Assembly (NCBI GenBank): GCA_021784595.1
Contig: JAJYHT010000071.1
Span: 1-52,285 of the forward strand
Source of the DNA: Bacillota bacterium
GTDB lineage: Bacteria; Bacillota; Sulfobacillia; Sulfobacillales; Sulfobacillaceae
DNA: 52,285 bases
Direction of reading: 5' to 3'
In this document: positions 43,098 through 52,273 of the stretch, piece by piece
Numbering within the stretch: the first letter of the stretch is position 1
Layout: the number at the start of each line of letters is the position of its first letter
Program-made: the position numbers and the translations under genes
Notes under the pieces: model-generated
Seen by the model: only the letters and a program-made list of their open reading frames with translations
Database searches by the model: none
What the model was told of the DNA's origin: nothing

Positions 43098-43895
43098 ATG
43101 CTGGAATCTGTTCGTTTAGTGGAATTTACCGCACAGGAGTCCCTTAAGCTATCCCCCGTGCTGCCTGAGGTGGTGTCCCGGACCGCTGCTCAGCGAAACC
43201 AGTGGGTGGTCTTCGTCCGACGCCAAACTCCCTACGTTTTGCTGGGTCCCAAAGACCAACGTCTGCCAAATCTCAAACCGGCGGTATCGTGGCTCAGATC
43301 ACTAGGTTATCCGGTATTCGTCCGAATTGGGGGAGGATCTGCCGTGTTACTCGACGAAACCTGCCTCAGTTTTGGTGTGGCCCGGCCGTGCCACGACCTT
43401 ACCACATGGGAGACCAATTTCCGTGAATTATCGCAAGGCACCATTAGAGGTCTATCCCTTTTGGGAATTGACGTCCAATTCGGCCGAGCCGTGGGGTCAT
43501 ATTGCGAAGGAGCCTTCGACTTGGTGCATGGGACACAAAAAATTGCTGGCATTGCCCAAGCCATTCGGGCAGGGTTTGCCTTGGTTTCAGGCATGCTGTT
43601 GGTGCGCCAGGACCCGCACAAAACCACCGAGGTGCTACAAGAATTTTATGAGCGGGCGGGATCGCCCTTACGACTGAATCCCGACGCAGTCACCGCGTTG
43701 AATAGGCTACCACACCAATCCCACCTGACCGTCGATCAGGCGCATGATGCATTAGTCGCTGGACATCAGGCCCTTTATTCACTGGAGCATGAGCCTTTAA
43801 CTCAAGAGGAATGGGCTCTTGCCCAACAACTATATTGGGAACGCCAATTAGGCGCTCAGGACAACGAGGAGGTTCGTTATGCAGGCTATCATTGA
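43098..43895 (+). CDS. Octanoyltransferase/lipoate ligase family protein (LipL-like)
   Basis: 265 residues of the BPL_LplA_LipB fold. It shows the GRGGGAV-like [20 protein letters not shown], then [20 protein letters not shown], corresponding to the LipL block with the active-site Cys and the Lys of KIAG. LipL moves octanoyl from GcvH to E2 proteins in Firmicutes. Start at the ATG at 43098 with GGGAG 9 bp upstream (the ATG at 43094 is out of frame). It overlaps the cyclophilin gene by 17 bp. Lipoate-protein ligase LplA is the alternative. Confidence 0.8.
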   Translation: MLESVRLVEFTAQESLKLSPVLPEVVSRTAAQRNQWVVFVRRQTPYVLLGPKDQRLPNLKPAVSWLRSLGYPVFVRIGGGSAVLLDETCLSFGVARPCHDLTTWETNFRELSQGTIRGLSLLGIDVQFGRAVGSYCEGAFDLVHGTQKIAGIAQAIRAGFALVSGMLLVRQDPHKTTEVLQEFYERAGSPLRLNPDAVTALNRLPHQSHLTVDQAHDALVAGHQALYSLEHEPLTQEEWALAQQLYWERQLGAQDNEEVRYAGYH

Positions 43896-44304
43896 CACTG
43901 ACAAGGGAACTATGGTTTTAGATCTCTACCCCAATGAAGCGCCCGGCACAGTAGACAACTTTGCCAAATTAGCTCGGTCTGGATTCTACGATGGACTTAC
44001 TTTTCACCGCGTTATCCCCAATTTCGTGATTCAAGGCGGCGATCCGCGGGGGGACGGTACCGGCGGCCCGGGATACACCATTAAATGCGAAACCGAAGGC
44101 AATCCCCATAAGCATCAGCGCGGCTCCATTTCGATGGCCCATGCCGGCAAAGATACCGGGGGCAGCCAGTTTTTCATTTGTCATAGCCCGCAACGCCATC
44201 TAGATGGTGTACATACCGTGTTTGGACAAGTTGTTGAAGGACTCGATGTCGTAGACGCGATACAGCGTGGCGACCATATGACGCGAGTCACCATCGTCGA
44301 ATAA
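43879..44304 (+). CDS. Cyclophilin-type peptidyl-prolyl cis-trans isomerase
   Basis: 141 residues, the length of the short bacterial cytosolic type. It has the signature [20 protein letters not shown] with Arg as catalytic residue, then [20 protein letters not shown] and [20 protein letters not shown]. It speeds folding of proline-containing proteins in the cytoplasm, as no signal peptide is present. The GAGGAGG site lies within the end of the lipL-like gene, implying coupled translation. Followed by a terminator. Confidence 0.95.
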   Translation: MQAIIDTDKGTMVLDLYPNEAPGTVDNFAKLARSGFYDGLTFHRVIPNFVIQGGDPRGDGTGGPGYTIKCETEGNPHKHQRGSISMAHAGKDTGGSQFFICHSPQRHLDGVHTVFGQVVEGLDVVDAIQRGDHMTRVTIVE

Positions 44305-44309
44305 AACAC

Positions 44310-44346
44310 GGCCCCGGCATCATTAGCCCCGGGGCCTTTTCTCTTT
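44310..44346 (+). terminator. Rho-independent terminator
   Basis: GGCCCCGG (44310-44317) pairs with CCGGGGCC (44329-44336) around an 11-base loop, followed by TTTTCTCTTTT. It ends the lipL-cyclophilin unit and faces the convergent S9 peptidase gene. Confidence 0.85.
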
Positions 44347-44348
44347 TG

Positions 44349-46313
44349 CTAATGCGCTGCCAAATATCTTCTCCACCATGCCGCATGAGTCCGCAACCGA
44401 TGAATGCGATGCCACGGTTTCCCTATTCGACTCATGCCGTGGGATTCCCCAGGATAAACGACTAGTCTGGTTTCTCGTCCCAAATATTTCAACGCACTGT
44501 AGAGTTGCTCGCTTTGTTCGATGGGAAGCCGCTGATCCTCTGCCTGGTGTTCTATCAGGAGGGGAGTATGAATGTTAGAGGCATACCTCAGAGGAGACTG
44601 CTGCCAATATGGCTCGGGGTCTTCCCACCACGGTTTGACTCCATATTGTGGTATACGCAGCCAGCCCAGGTCGCTTGAACCCATGGCGCTAAATCGGTTC
44701 ACTACCGAGCGCATGGTGATTGCCGCGACAAACCGGGTACTGTGCCCCACTATCCAATTCACCATAAATCCTCCATAACTCCCACCAGCCACGCCTAAGC
44801 GAGCCGGGTCCAAGCTTGGATCATGCGCCAAAGCCCCGTCCAAGGCTGCGATCACATCTGCGTAATCCCGGTCACCCCACTGTCCGATGATTTGGGAACA
44901 AAACCGTTTGCCATACCCCACCGATCCTCGTGGATTGGAAAACACCACAGCATAGCCCTGAGAGGTTAGCCAATGAAACTCGAATATGTAACGCCACCCA
45001 TACATCATCATGGGTCCACCATGAATTTCCAATATGGTGGGTAGGGATCCAGATATCTTGGGTTTTAGAATCCATGATTGCACGGGGGTGCCATCGGGGC
45101 TCTTGACCCATAATTCTTCAGGTTTAGGCACAGACTCCTCATTCCATGGCAAAGGCGCCCAGCGCGGATCGGTCAGTCGGCCATCGGTCCAGCCCACCAA
45201 ACCAGACGGGTGACTGGCATCGGCAATGCCTAAAAGCCAGTGGTCGGCCTGACAGTCAAATCCATAGAGCACATGTTGTCCCGTGGTAACAACCCGCCCC
45301 CCGCTCCCATCGATGGCAAATTGCCATAATTGCACTGCGCCCTCCGCCGAAACAAGGGCAAAAACCGTCTGCCCATCCACGGCAAATAGAGGCCGCGTGG
45401 GACCGCTAACCGGAATGTCTGTTGCTGAACCATCCCCGATGGGTCGATCCAATTCTCCCGACAATGACTGCCGGTGACCTTGGGAAAAATACCACAATTC
45501 GGCGTTCCCATAGCCCATATCTTCAGGCTTTGTCGCCACAAGCACAATGCCTGAGCCATCCGGACTTAGACGATAATCCTCGAGGTGCCAGTGCCAGTCG
45601 GTTAATCGCCGTTGGGTTCCCTGAGCCAATTCCAAAACCCATAAATCGCGTTCGCCCGGATGATGACCAGAAGATTCCGGGTTAGACCTAAGGTAATGTA
45701 AATATTGCCCGTCGGGACTGAATTGCGGGGTACCGTACGCCACGGTACCCCCACTGAGCACATCTAACCGTCCAGATGTAACATCCAAAAGAATCAGTTG
45801 ATCTGTCTCCGGTCCAAAAAATCCGCTGCCATCTAGCTTGTAATATTGCTTGTCGATAATTCTGACGTCACCAGTGAAACGAGCCGACGACTTTTTGTCC
45901 CCCTTGTCTTCGAATTCTACTAATCCGTGATTCAATGGGGCTATCAAGGCCACTCGATCGCTTTTCGGATGCCACGCAAAATCTTTCACCCCGTAGGCCA
46001 GGTGCGTTGTCTGGCGCGCTTCGCCCCCGTTTATGGCCATAATCCAAAGTTGTCGCGGACCTCCGTCCAAAGAACGCAAAAAGGCCAGTTGGCGGCCATC
46101 GGGAGACACCACGGGGTGGGAATCTTTCGGGCCCGAGGTAAACCGACGGTCTGCAGTCCAACCTTCGGTATTCCACGTCCACCGGACAATCCACGATTGC
46201 GCATGATTCGCTTCGCCATCCAAACCAGATTCCACCACAAATGCACAAGTCCCCGCAGGATGCAGAGAAAAGTCTCCCCAAGTCCTAATGTGCAGCAAGT
46301 CCTCGGCGTCCAT
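44349..46313 (-). CDS. S9 family peptidase (acylaminoacyl-peptidase-like)
   Basis: About 654 residues: a WD/propeller N-terminal part (repeats such as FTSGPKDSHPVVSPDGRQLA and YGTPQFSPDGQYLHYLRS) and a C-terminal hydrolase from about residue 400. The catalytic set is Ser in GVAGGSYGGFMVNWI, Asp in QAEDQRLPIEQ and His in PGESHGMSR. It probably degrades acylated or short peptides in the cytoplasm. The open frame reaches 46391, but the ATG at 46313 has AGAGGGGG 7 bp upstream. It lies 80 bp after coxL on the same strand. Confidence 0.9.
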   Translation of the reverse strand: MDAEDLLHIRTWGDFSLHPAGTCAFVVESGLDGEANHAQSWIVRWTWNTEGWTADRRFTSGPKDSHPVVSPDGRQLAFLRSLDGGPRQLWIMAINGGEARQTTHLAYGVKDFAWHPKSDRVALIAPLNHGLVEFEDKGDKKSSARFTGDVRIIDKQYYKLDGSGFFGPETDQLILLDVTSGRLDVLSGGTVAYGTPQFSPDGQYLHYLRSNPESSGHHPGERDLWVLELAQGTQRRLTDWHWHLEDYRLSPDGSGIVLVATKPEDMGYGNAELWYFSQGHRQSLSGELDRPIGDGSATDIPVSGPTRPLFAVDGQTVFALVSAEGAVQLWQFAIDGSGGRVVTTGQHVLYGFDCQADHWLLGIADASHPSGLVGWTDGRLTDPRWAPLPWNEESVPKPEELWVKSPDGTPVQSWILKPKISGSLPTILEIHGGPMMMYGWRYIFEFHWLTSQGYAVVFSNPRGSVGYGKRFCSQIIGQWGDRDYADVIAALDGALAHDPSLDPARLGVAGGSYGGFMVNWIVGHSTRFVAAITMRSVVNRFSAMGSSDLGWLRIPQYGVKPWWEDPEPYWQQSPLRYASNIHTPLLIEHQAEDQRLPIEQSEQLYSALKYLGRETRLVVYPGESHGMSRIGKPWHRIHRLRTHAAWWRRYLAAH

Positions 46314-46392
46314 AACCAGGCCCCCTCTTTTGCCCCATCCGATCAATAGCGAGGCTCCAGGGAAGTCAATGCGCTCCCTGGAGAACTCCATA

Positions 46393-48708
46393 TTATGCTA
46401 ATATCCACTGCCTGATGTCTTCCGCGGTTACCGGCAGGCGATTGACCATCACGCCGAACGGTTCTAGAGCGTCAGACACCGCATTGACCAGAGCGGCAGG
46501 AGCGCCAATTAACGATCCTTCTCCCATGCCTTTAATGCCGCCTTCGCCCGCTGATGGAGTCACCAAATGCTTGGTCATCATACGGGGCACATCGGTGGCT
46601 TCAGGCAACAGATAATCCATCAACGAGGTGGTTGTTAATTGGCCATCCTCATCATAGCGCAGAGATTCCAAAAAGGCGCTGCCTATACCTTGCGCCACAC
46701 CTCCGTATATCTGTCCCTCGACGATGAGTGGATTGATGAGTCGTCCGCAGTCATTAACCACCACGTAATTGAGCACCTGTACCATACCCGTGCGGATGTC
46801 CACATCTACTTCTGCGACATGGGTGCCATTAGAAAAGCTCACTGAACGCTCAGGTTGATAGCGTGCCACTAATTCGAGCCCAATAGGCATGCCGGCTGGA
46901 ATCCTTTTGACATGAGTATACGCAATTTCTGCCAGTTGCTGAATCGTCATGGCACGGTCCGGAACCCCTGCCACCCAAGCTTGGCCATTGCCCAGCTCAA
47001 TATCTTCTTCGGCTGCCTCCAGCAAGTGAGCTGCTAACTTAACCAACCTTTGCCTCATCTCGCGCCCCGCCACCAATGCGGCTCCACCGCCGATGGGTCC
47101 CGATCGGCTTCCCCCAGTTCCCCCGCCGAAAGGCGCACTGTCTGTATCGCCGTGTAAAATCACAACGTCCTCTACGTTTACCCCAACCTGGTCGGCAATG
47201 AGTTGCGCCATCGTCGTTTCGTGGCCCTGCCCGGTAGGTCCTAGTCCAAAAGCCGCGGTCACCTTCCCGGTCGGTTCTACGCGGATAAAAACGGACTCAT
47301 AACCCACCGAACCCGCTTCTGAAGAAGCCATGGCGGTCGGTTCCACAAATACCGAAATGCCGATACCGCGATATATGCCTTCTTTCCTTAACTCCGTTTG
47401 GCGGGTTCGAAATGTGTCGTATCCTATCAAACCCAAGGCTTCTTCCATCGATTCCCCATAGGATCCCGGGTCATACACCATGCCTGCCGCATTGCGAAAA
47501 GGAAACTGGTCCGGCCGAATCATGTTGATGCGCCGCACTTCAGCCGGATCCCTGCCCACAGCACGTGCCACCCGATCAACAATGCCTTCCTGCACAAAAG
47601 AAGCAATCGGCCCCCATACTCCGCGATAGGCGCCAAGAGGGGTTTTGTTGGAATAGGTACAGTGAATTTCGGTTTCAATATAAGGGATTTGATAGGGTCC
47701 CGGCAAAACCCGAGAGGCCAAGGAAGTCTCCCCAACCGCTCCAGAAAAGGGATAGGCAGGATAGGCGCCGCCATCCGCCATTAGGTGATCTTTAATCGCG
47801 ATGATGCGCCCATCATCTTCAAACGCGACTTCCACCTCATGAATGTCATCCCGAGCATGTACGTCGGTCAACAGCGATTCGGTGCGGTCCGATACCCACT
47901 TGACCGGTTTTCTCAGCTGATGGGCTGCCCACACTACCACAACGTCTTCTGGATAGGTATTGGCCTTCATGCCGAATCCTCCACCCACTTCGGGCACGAT
48001 CACCCGAATTTGGTTTTCGGGCCATCCTAAAAGTTCGGCCAAGTCGCCCCGTATGCGGTGAGGGGATTGGGTCGACGCATAGACCGTCATTCGGCCTGAT
48101 GCGGGATCGGGCATCGCGGCGGTGCCGCGGGGTTCCAACGTGACTGCTGTTTGACGGGTGGTGCGAAAAGTCTCCTGCAGATGGTGGGCGGCGGCGGGGA
48201 AAGCCTCGTCAAACCCCTTAGTGGTATACTTTTTATAGAAAAAGACGTTGGACGCATTTTCGTGCACCCGTCGAGGGTTCTCTGCAATCGACCGGTACAT
48301 ATCCAAAACCGGTTCCAGCGGCTCATAATGTACAGTAACCAATTCTGCCGCATCCTCCGCCACATAGCGATTCTCAGCCACTATTGCCACCACTGGCTCA
48401 CCGACATAGCGCACTTCCCCATGGGCCAACACGGGTTGGCCGACTTCGTAGGCATCTTTTTGCCACAATACGACTGGACAGTCTTCAAAAGCGATGACAG
48501 CTCTTACCCCCGGCGCTGCTTTGGCTGCCTTCGTGTCAATTCCCATAATGCGCGCCGCGGGATAGGGTGAGCGCACAAAAGCCACTTCGAGCATTCCCGG
48601 CACGTCAATATCATCGAGAAACCGTGCCTGCCCCGTTAAAAGTCGCGGATCTTCGACCCGTTTCACCCGAGCTCCCATGAATTGCGGGCGCATTGCTTGC
48701 TCTGTCAT
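46393..48708 (-). CDS. Molybdenum hydroxylase large subunit (CoxL/xanthine dehydrogenase-like)
   Basis: About 771 residues: domain a/b hammerhead at the N-terminus (MGARVKRVEDPRLLTGQARF), then the Moco-binding regions with GGGFGMKANTYPEDVVVVWA, GAYRGVWGPIASFVQEGIVD, FGLGPTGQGHETTMAQLIAD, GGTGGSRSG and the catalytic Glu in GEGSLIGAPAALVNA. The active-site loop reads AYRGVWGP, neither the AYxCSFR of true CO dehydrogenase nor the usual AYRGAGR of form II, so the substrate is unknown. The ATG at 48708 overlaps coxS (ATGA); GGAGG lies upstream. Confidence 0.9.
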   Translation of the reverse strand: MTEQAMRPQFMGARVKRVEDPRLLTGQARFLDDIDVPGMLEVAFVRSPYPAARIMGIDTKAAKAAPGVRAVIAFEDCPVVLWQKDAYEVGQPVLAHGEVRYVGEPVVAIVAENRYVAEDAAELVTVHYEPLEPVLDMYRSIAENPRRVHENASNVFFYKKYTTKGFDEAFPAAAHHLQETFRTTRQTAVTLEPRGTAAMPDPASGRMTVYASTQSPHRIRGDLAELLGWPENQIRVIVPEVGGGFGMKANTYPEDVVVVWAAHQLRKPVKWVSDRTESLLTDVHARDDIHEVEVAFEDDGRIIAIKDHLMADGGAYPAYPFSGAVGETSLASRVLPGPYQIPYIETEIHCTYSNKTPLGAYRGVWGPIASFVQEGIVDRVARAVGRDPAEVRRINMIRPDQFPFRNAAGMVYDPGSYGESMEEALGLIGYDTFRTRQTELRKEGIYRGIGISVFVEPTAMASSEAGSVGYESVFIRVEPTGKVTAAFGLGPTGQGHETTMAQLIADQVGVNVEDVVILHGDTDSAPFGGGTGGSRSGPIGGGAALVAGREMRQRLVKLAAHLLEAAEEDIELGNGQAWVAGVPDRAMTIQQLAEIAYTHVKRIPAGMPIGLELVARYQPERSVSFSNGTHVAEVDVDIRTGMVQVLNYVVVNDCGRLINPLIVEGQIYGGVAQGIGSAFLESLRYDEDGQLTTTSLMDYLLPEATDVPRMMTKHLVTPSAGEGGIKGMGEGSLIGAPAALVNAVSDALEPFGVMVNRLPVTAEDIRQWILA

Positions 48709-49193
48709 CGTGACGCCTCCTTCGAATCCCCAGCTACCTCCAAAATGGCGTCGACGATGAATTGATATCCCGTGCAACGGCATACATTGCCTGACAGCGC
48801 TTCCCGGATCCGGTGCTCATTGGGATGGGGCTCAGTTTCCAAAAGGGCGGTCGCGGTCAGTAACATTCCCGGAGTGCAATACCCGCACTGCAGGGCGTGA
48901 TGGTTCTGAAACGCCTGTTGCAACGGTGTTAAGTCGGGCTTATTTTGGGTAAGGCCCTCCACCGTGGTAATTTGATGCCCTTGGGCCTGAACCGCAAATA
49001 TCAAGCAGCTTCGTTCAGGCTTGCCATCGATAAGGACAGTGCACGCACCACAGACACCTTGTTCGCAACCCACGTGCGTTCCAATCAATCCCACTTGGTG
49101 TCGAATAACATCCGACAGCAGCCATCGCGGTTCGACTTCAACATTGAATGTCTCTCCGTTAATCGTAAGATTAACGGGCATCTTCGTACTCAT
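48705..49193 (-). CDS. Molybdenum hydroxylase [2Fe-2S] small subunit (CoxS-like)
   Basis: 162 residues. The N-terminal plant-ferredoxin domain has the cluster motif CEQGVCGACTVLIDGKPERS with a final Cys, and the C-terminal helical domain has CGYCTPGM and CRCTGY for the second 2Fe-2S cluster. It carries electrons from the molybdenum site of the large subunit to the FAD of the medium subunit. The ATG at 49193 stands very near AAGAGGA; the ATG at 49181 (MPVNLTING) is possible. Confidence 0.95.
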   Translation of the reverse strand: MSTKMPVNLTINGETFNVEVEPRWLLSDVIRHQVGLIGTHVGCEQGVCGACTVLIDGKPERSCLIFAVQAQGHQITTVEGLTQNKPDLTPLQQAFQNHHALQCGYCTPGMLLTATALLETEPHPNEHRIREALSGNVCRCTGYQFIVDAILEVAGDSKEASR

Positions 49194-49199
49194 GTCCTC

Positions 49200-50042
49200 T
49201 TAGTCCCTCCCCCGAATAGCGTGCGCCCCAAAATAGGCTGCACCGACCAAAGCGCTATGCTTTAACGCCCTCTCCGCTATTTCGATTGCCAACGCAATTT
49301 TGTCTTCTGCTACGTCATTCAAAGTCAACTGCTCGAGCGCTTCGCGCCACGAGGTCTCTCGGGCAGGAGGCAGTGCCACCGCAATCCGCTGGGGTTTGTC
49401 CGAAACGCCAAACCAGGTCACAAATCCGGTGCCATCCAAGCAATCTTCTACAAATGCCCCTGCCAACGCAAAGTCTCCCGTGCGACGAGCCACTTCCGCA
49501 AATCCTATGCGAGAAGCCCCTGTGGCGGGAACCCGCGCCCCAACAATCATTTCGTCCGGTTCCAATACCGTCGTGTAATATCCTAAGAAAAACTCTGATG
49601 CCGGTACCCTATGTACTCCTGGGGATCCTTGCACATCAATTTCCGCTTGCAGTGCCACCATCGCTGCGGGCCATTCCGATGCCGGGTCGGCGTGAGCCAA
49701 ACTTCCGCCCAAGGTCCCCCGATTGCGAATCGCCCAGTGTCCAATGTGGCGGGCAGCCACAGTCAGCACCGGAAATTTCTTTTGAATTTCGGGATGGTCG
49801 GCTATTTCCTGATGATGGATCAACGCCCCGAGATCGAGTGTAGAGCCGTCATACTCCACATGGTGGAGCGCCCGGATACCATTAATGTCAATCAAGACAC
49901 TAGGCCGGGCCAACCTAAAATTCATCAACGGAACCAAGCTTTGTCCTCCCGCTATCACCTTGCCATCAGGGGCGTCTTTGAGCCACTGGACCACGTCAGC
50001 CACCGTCGTGGCCTTGCGGTATTCAAACGTAGCCGGTTTCAT
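49200..50042 (-). CDS. Molybdenum hydroxylase FAD-binding medium subunit (CoxM-like)
   Basis: 280 residues. FAD_binding_5 domain with the pyrophosphate loop VIAGGQSLVPLMNFRLARPS and TLGGSLAHADPASEWPAA, then the CO_deh_flav_C domain with a helical C-terminus. It passes electrons from the iron-sulfur subunit to a quinone or other acceptor. The ATG at 50042 has AAGGAGGA upstream. It lies 30 bp after coxE and 6 bp before coxS. Confidence 0.93.
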   Translation of the reverse strand: MKPATFEYRKATTVADVVQWLKDAPDGKVIAGGQSLVPLMNFRLARPSVLIDINGIRALHHVEYDGSTLDLGALIHHQEIADHPEIQKKFPVLTVAARHIGHWAIRNRGTLGGSLAHADPASEWPAAMVALQAEIDVQGSPGVHRVPASEFFLGYYTTVLEPDEMIVGARVPATGASRIGFAEVARRTGDFALAGAFVEDCLDGTGFVTWFGVSDKPQRIAVALPPARETSWREALEQLTLNDVAEDKIALAIEIAERALKHSALVGAAYFGAHAIRGRD

Positions 50043-50072
50043 ATAATCCTCCTTAGTATCACTCGTTCAAGT

Positions 50073-50756
50073 CTACTGCAATCTTTCCCGCAATCTCAGT
50101 AAAGCCATTCCATCGCCGCCGGCAAACATAGCATCCACGTAGCGGAGAGCAACCCGCAAAGCGCGCGTTTTAGGCTGGAAACCGGGAGTCGCCATTAGGG
50201 GATGAATCCACACCATGCGGCGTATGCGTTGCCGCAATCGCGCCAAAGACCAGCCCAACACGTCCGGCGAACCCACATCCCAGCCGTCAGAAATCATCAC
50301 CACCGTGGTACTAGAGGACAACCACCGATTCCCCCACTGTGTGTCAAAAGACAAAATAGCATCCCCAATAGTGGTGCCCGCACCAAACGCATCCAATTTA
50401 CGCAATGTCTTAATCACTTGAGAGAAGGGCTTGTGCATATTTTCTGTAAGATCCACCACGCGGGTTCCGAAAGCGAACACCCCTGCATTACGGTCTTTGA
50501 CCCATTGATACACCCATGGCAGATACAGCGGCACATAGGGCTCCATTGATCCCGATACATCCCATAAAATAACCACTTTTCCTGGCTGCTTCCAGTATGG
50601 GCGCCACAGCACTGGCCAACCTGACTGCCCGCGGCGCGACCAACGGCGAATTGTTTTAGACCAATCGACAGTACGCTGTCCCCGCTTTAATGCGGCCGTG
50701 CGACTGGCACGGTCTCCACTGCCGGGTGGGATGCCAATAAGGCTCCACACCGGCAC
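50073..50756 (-). CDS. CoxE-like VWA domain protein, N-terminally shortened
   Basis: 227 residues from a GTG at 50756. A von Willebrand A domain is clear: MIDAS motif WDVSGSMEPY, the Thr loop GTTIGDAIL and MISDGWDVGSPD. CoxE proteins with CoxD mature the cox-type molybdenum enzyme by sulfuration. CoxE is normally about 390-400 residues; here the N-terminal half is missing. The frame continues upstream to the CoxD stop (TGA 50931-50933) with an acidic SREEEETVQDQEDVGTSPET linker and no ATG, GTG or TTG before 50756, which has no good ribosome-binding site. It shares its frame with coxD. Confidence 0.75.
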   Translation of the reverse strand: MPVWSLIGIPPGSGDRASRTAALKRGQRTVDWSKTIRRWSRRGQSGWPVLWRPYWKQPGKVVILWDVSGSMEPYVPLYLPWVYQWVKDRNAGVFAFGTRVVDLTENMHKPFSQVIKTLRKLDAFGAGTTIGDAILSFDTQWGNRWLSSSTTVVMISDGWDVGSPDVLGWSLARLRQRIRRMVWIHPLMATPGFQPKTRALRVALRYVDAMFAGGDGMALLRLRERLQ

Positions 50757-50930
50757 ACGGTTGGGCCAAGGCTGGACGTCGGTTGTCCCTTCTGTGGCTC
50801 TAGAAGCCCTTTGTCCTCGCAGTACATTGAGATCACGCCGAGTTTCTGGGGACGTGCCAACGTCTTCTTGGTCCTGGACAGTTTCTTCTTCCTCACGTGA
50901 CAGAGAAACCCGCTCCGCCCGAGTTGCAGC

Positions 50931-51764
50931 TCACCCTCTCACCAAGTCGTCGACCTGTCCTATCACAACTTCCATGTCAAGCGCATCTTTGACCACACAC
51001 CCTAAAGTGGCCGCCACCCAGGCACGTGTCCAGCCGGGATTGTCCATCACCTGCTGCGTACGTGCCCAATCGATGGTCTCCGCTAATCCTGGCGGCTTAA
51101 TCAACTGCCAGGAGCGAAGGCATGAAATGCCGTGCACAATTTGTTCAATAACCTCTCGAGGCACACTGGAAGCATATAATTGTGCAATATCCGCCTCACG
51201 TTGAGGATGTGGCCAATCCAAATAGGCATACAAGCACCGTCTGCGCAAAGCGTCACTTAACGCTCGGGTGCGATTGGAAGTCAAAATTGTGACTGGAGCG
51301 GCATCAGCCCGCACGGTACGCCATTCCGGGATAGTTATCTGATGGTCGGCCAAATACTCCAGCAATAAGGCCTCAAATCCTTCATCAGCACGGTCGATCT
51401 CATCAACTAGCAAAACAGCTCCTGGGCTCTTTAATGCTCTCAATAAGGGTCGTTCGAGCAAAAATTCGGCACTGAAAGGATTGATGTCGCCATGTTGGGA
51501 CATCGCCATCAATTGTCGCTGATAGTTCCAGTCGTACAATGCTTGGGATGCGTCCAAGCCTTCATAGCATGACAAACGGATAAGCTCGCGCTGCATGGCG
51601 TGTGCCAGCGCATAAGCCAGTTGGGTTTTGCCACTGCCAGCAGGTCCTTCGATGAGCAGGGGACGCTCTAACTTCACCGCCAGCCCTACCATGGTTGCCA
51701 GGGAATCGTCCACCAAATAGCCCTGGCTCTGCAGTGTAGACGCCCAATCTTCTGTAGTCAACAT
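50931..51764 (-). CDS. CoxD-like MoxR-type AAA+ ATPase
   Basis: 277 residues. Walker A is IEGPAGSGKTQLAYALA, Walker B is AVLLVDEIDRADEGFEALLL, sensor 1 is VTILTSNRTRALSDALRRRC with the Arg finger. The C-terminal helical part ends with VAATLGCVVKDALDMEVVIG, as in CoxD. With CoxE it acts as a chaperone in maturation of the molybdenum site. The ATG has GAGGG 4 bp upstream. First gene of the operon coxD-coxE-coxM-coxS-coxL. Confidence 0.93.
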   Translation of the reverse strand: MLTTEDWASTLQSQGYLVDDSLATMVGLAVKLERPLLIEGPAGSGKTQLAYALAHAMQRELIRLSCYEGLDASQALYDWNYQRQLMAMSQHGDINPFSAEFLLERPLLRALKSPGAVLLVDEIDRADEGFEALLLEYLADHQITIPEWRTVRADAAPVTILTSNRTRALSDALRRRCLYAYLDWPHPQREADIAQLYASSVPREVIEQIVHGISCLRSWQLIKPPGLAETIDWARTQQVMDNPGWTRAWVAATLGCVVKDALDMEVVIGQVDDLVRG

Positions 51765-51803
51765 GTATCCCTCGTGGATTTCCTAAATTGCCACACATTC
51801 GCT

Positions 51804-51858
51804 GAGTGGCCAAAACCACTCTGCTATCAGTGTACCAGACCCTACCGCGACTCACCAA
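51804..51858 (-). promoter_or_regulatory. Candidate cox operon promoter and operator
   Basis: On the minus strand TTGGTG (51858-51853), an 18-bp spacer and TACACT (51834-51829) with a preceding TGG form a promoter about 65 bp before coxD. The inverted repeat GAGTGG-6 bp-CCACTC (51804-51821) lies just downstream of the start and could be an operator or a leader hairpin. Confidence 0.45.
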
Positions 51859-52273
51859 CCATCTTTCTTAGAAGACCATGAGTAATTCTTAAAACGCATC
51901 CGAGCCACACGCCAGCCCACACTCTATTTTCTCCTCATTCCAATGAATCTCTAACGGCTGCCATTTATAAGATGCTATTTGCCAGCCGACACCACGTTCG
52001 CAAGGCACGCCGTCAGGCCGCTCAAGATTATTGATGGGCTTTGACTGCTATGCAAAGAGATGATAGGGGATATGCTCCCCTGTGACAGCCCTATTCTTCG
52101 AATGGGTCTCGGATGATATGGGGCATGGTGACAAATCCCGTCATGTTGTTCCATAGCGTGTAAAAGACCCGCGGTAAAATGTCAAGCACTAATTTTCTCG
52201 CGAGTGGGCGCAAAAAAGGCATAACTCAGTGAACCGGTTTTGGGAACCAGTTAATGGCAGGGAGGAAATGGCG
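51859..52273. other. Intergenic stretch at the right end
   Basis: About 415 bp without a supported gene. A possible plus promoter has TTGACT at about 52040 but a poor -10. GGGGATATGCTCCCC near 52065 is a small inverted repeat. Confidence 0.4.

Noticed and set aside
46393-48708. Calling the large subunit a true aerobic CO dehydrogenase
   Set aside because: The AYxCSFR signature with the active-site Cys is absent, so only a CoxL-like hydroxylase is claimed.
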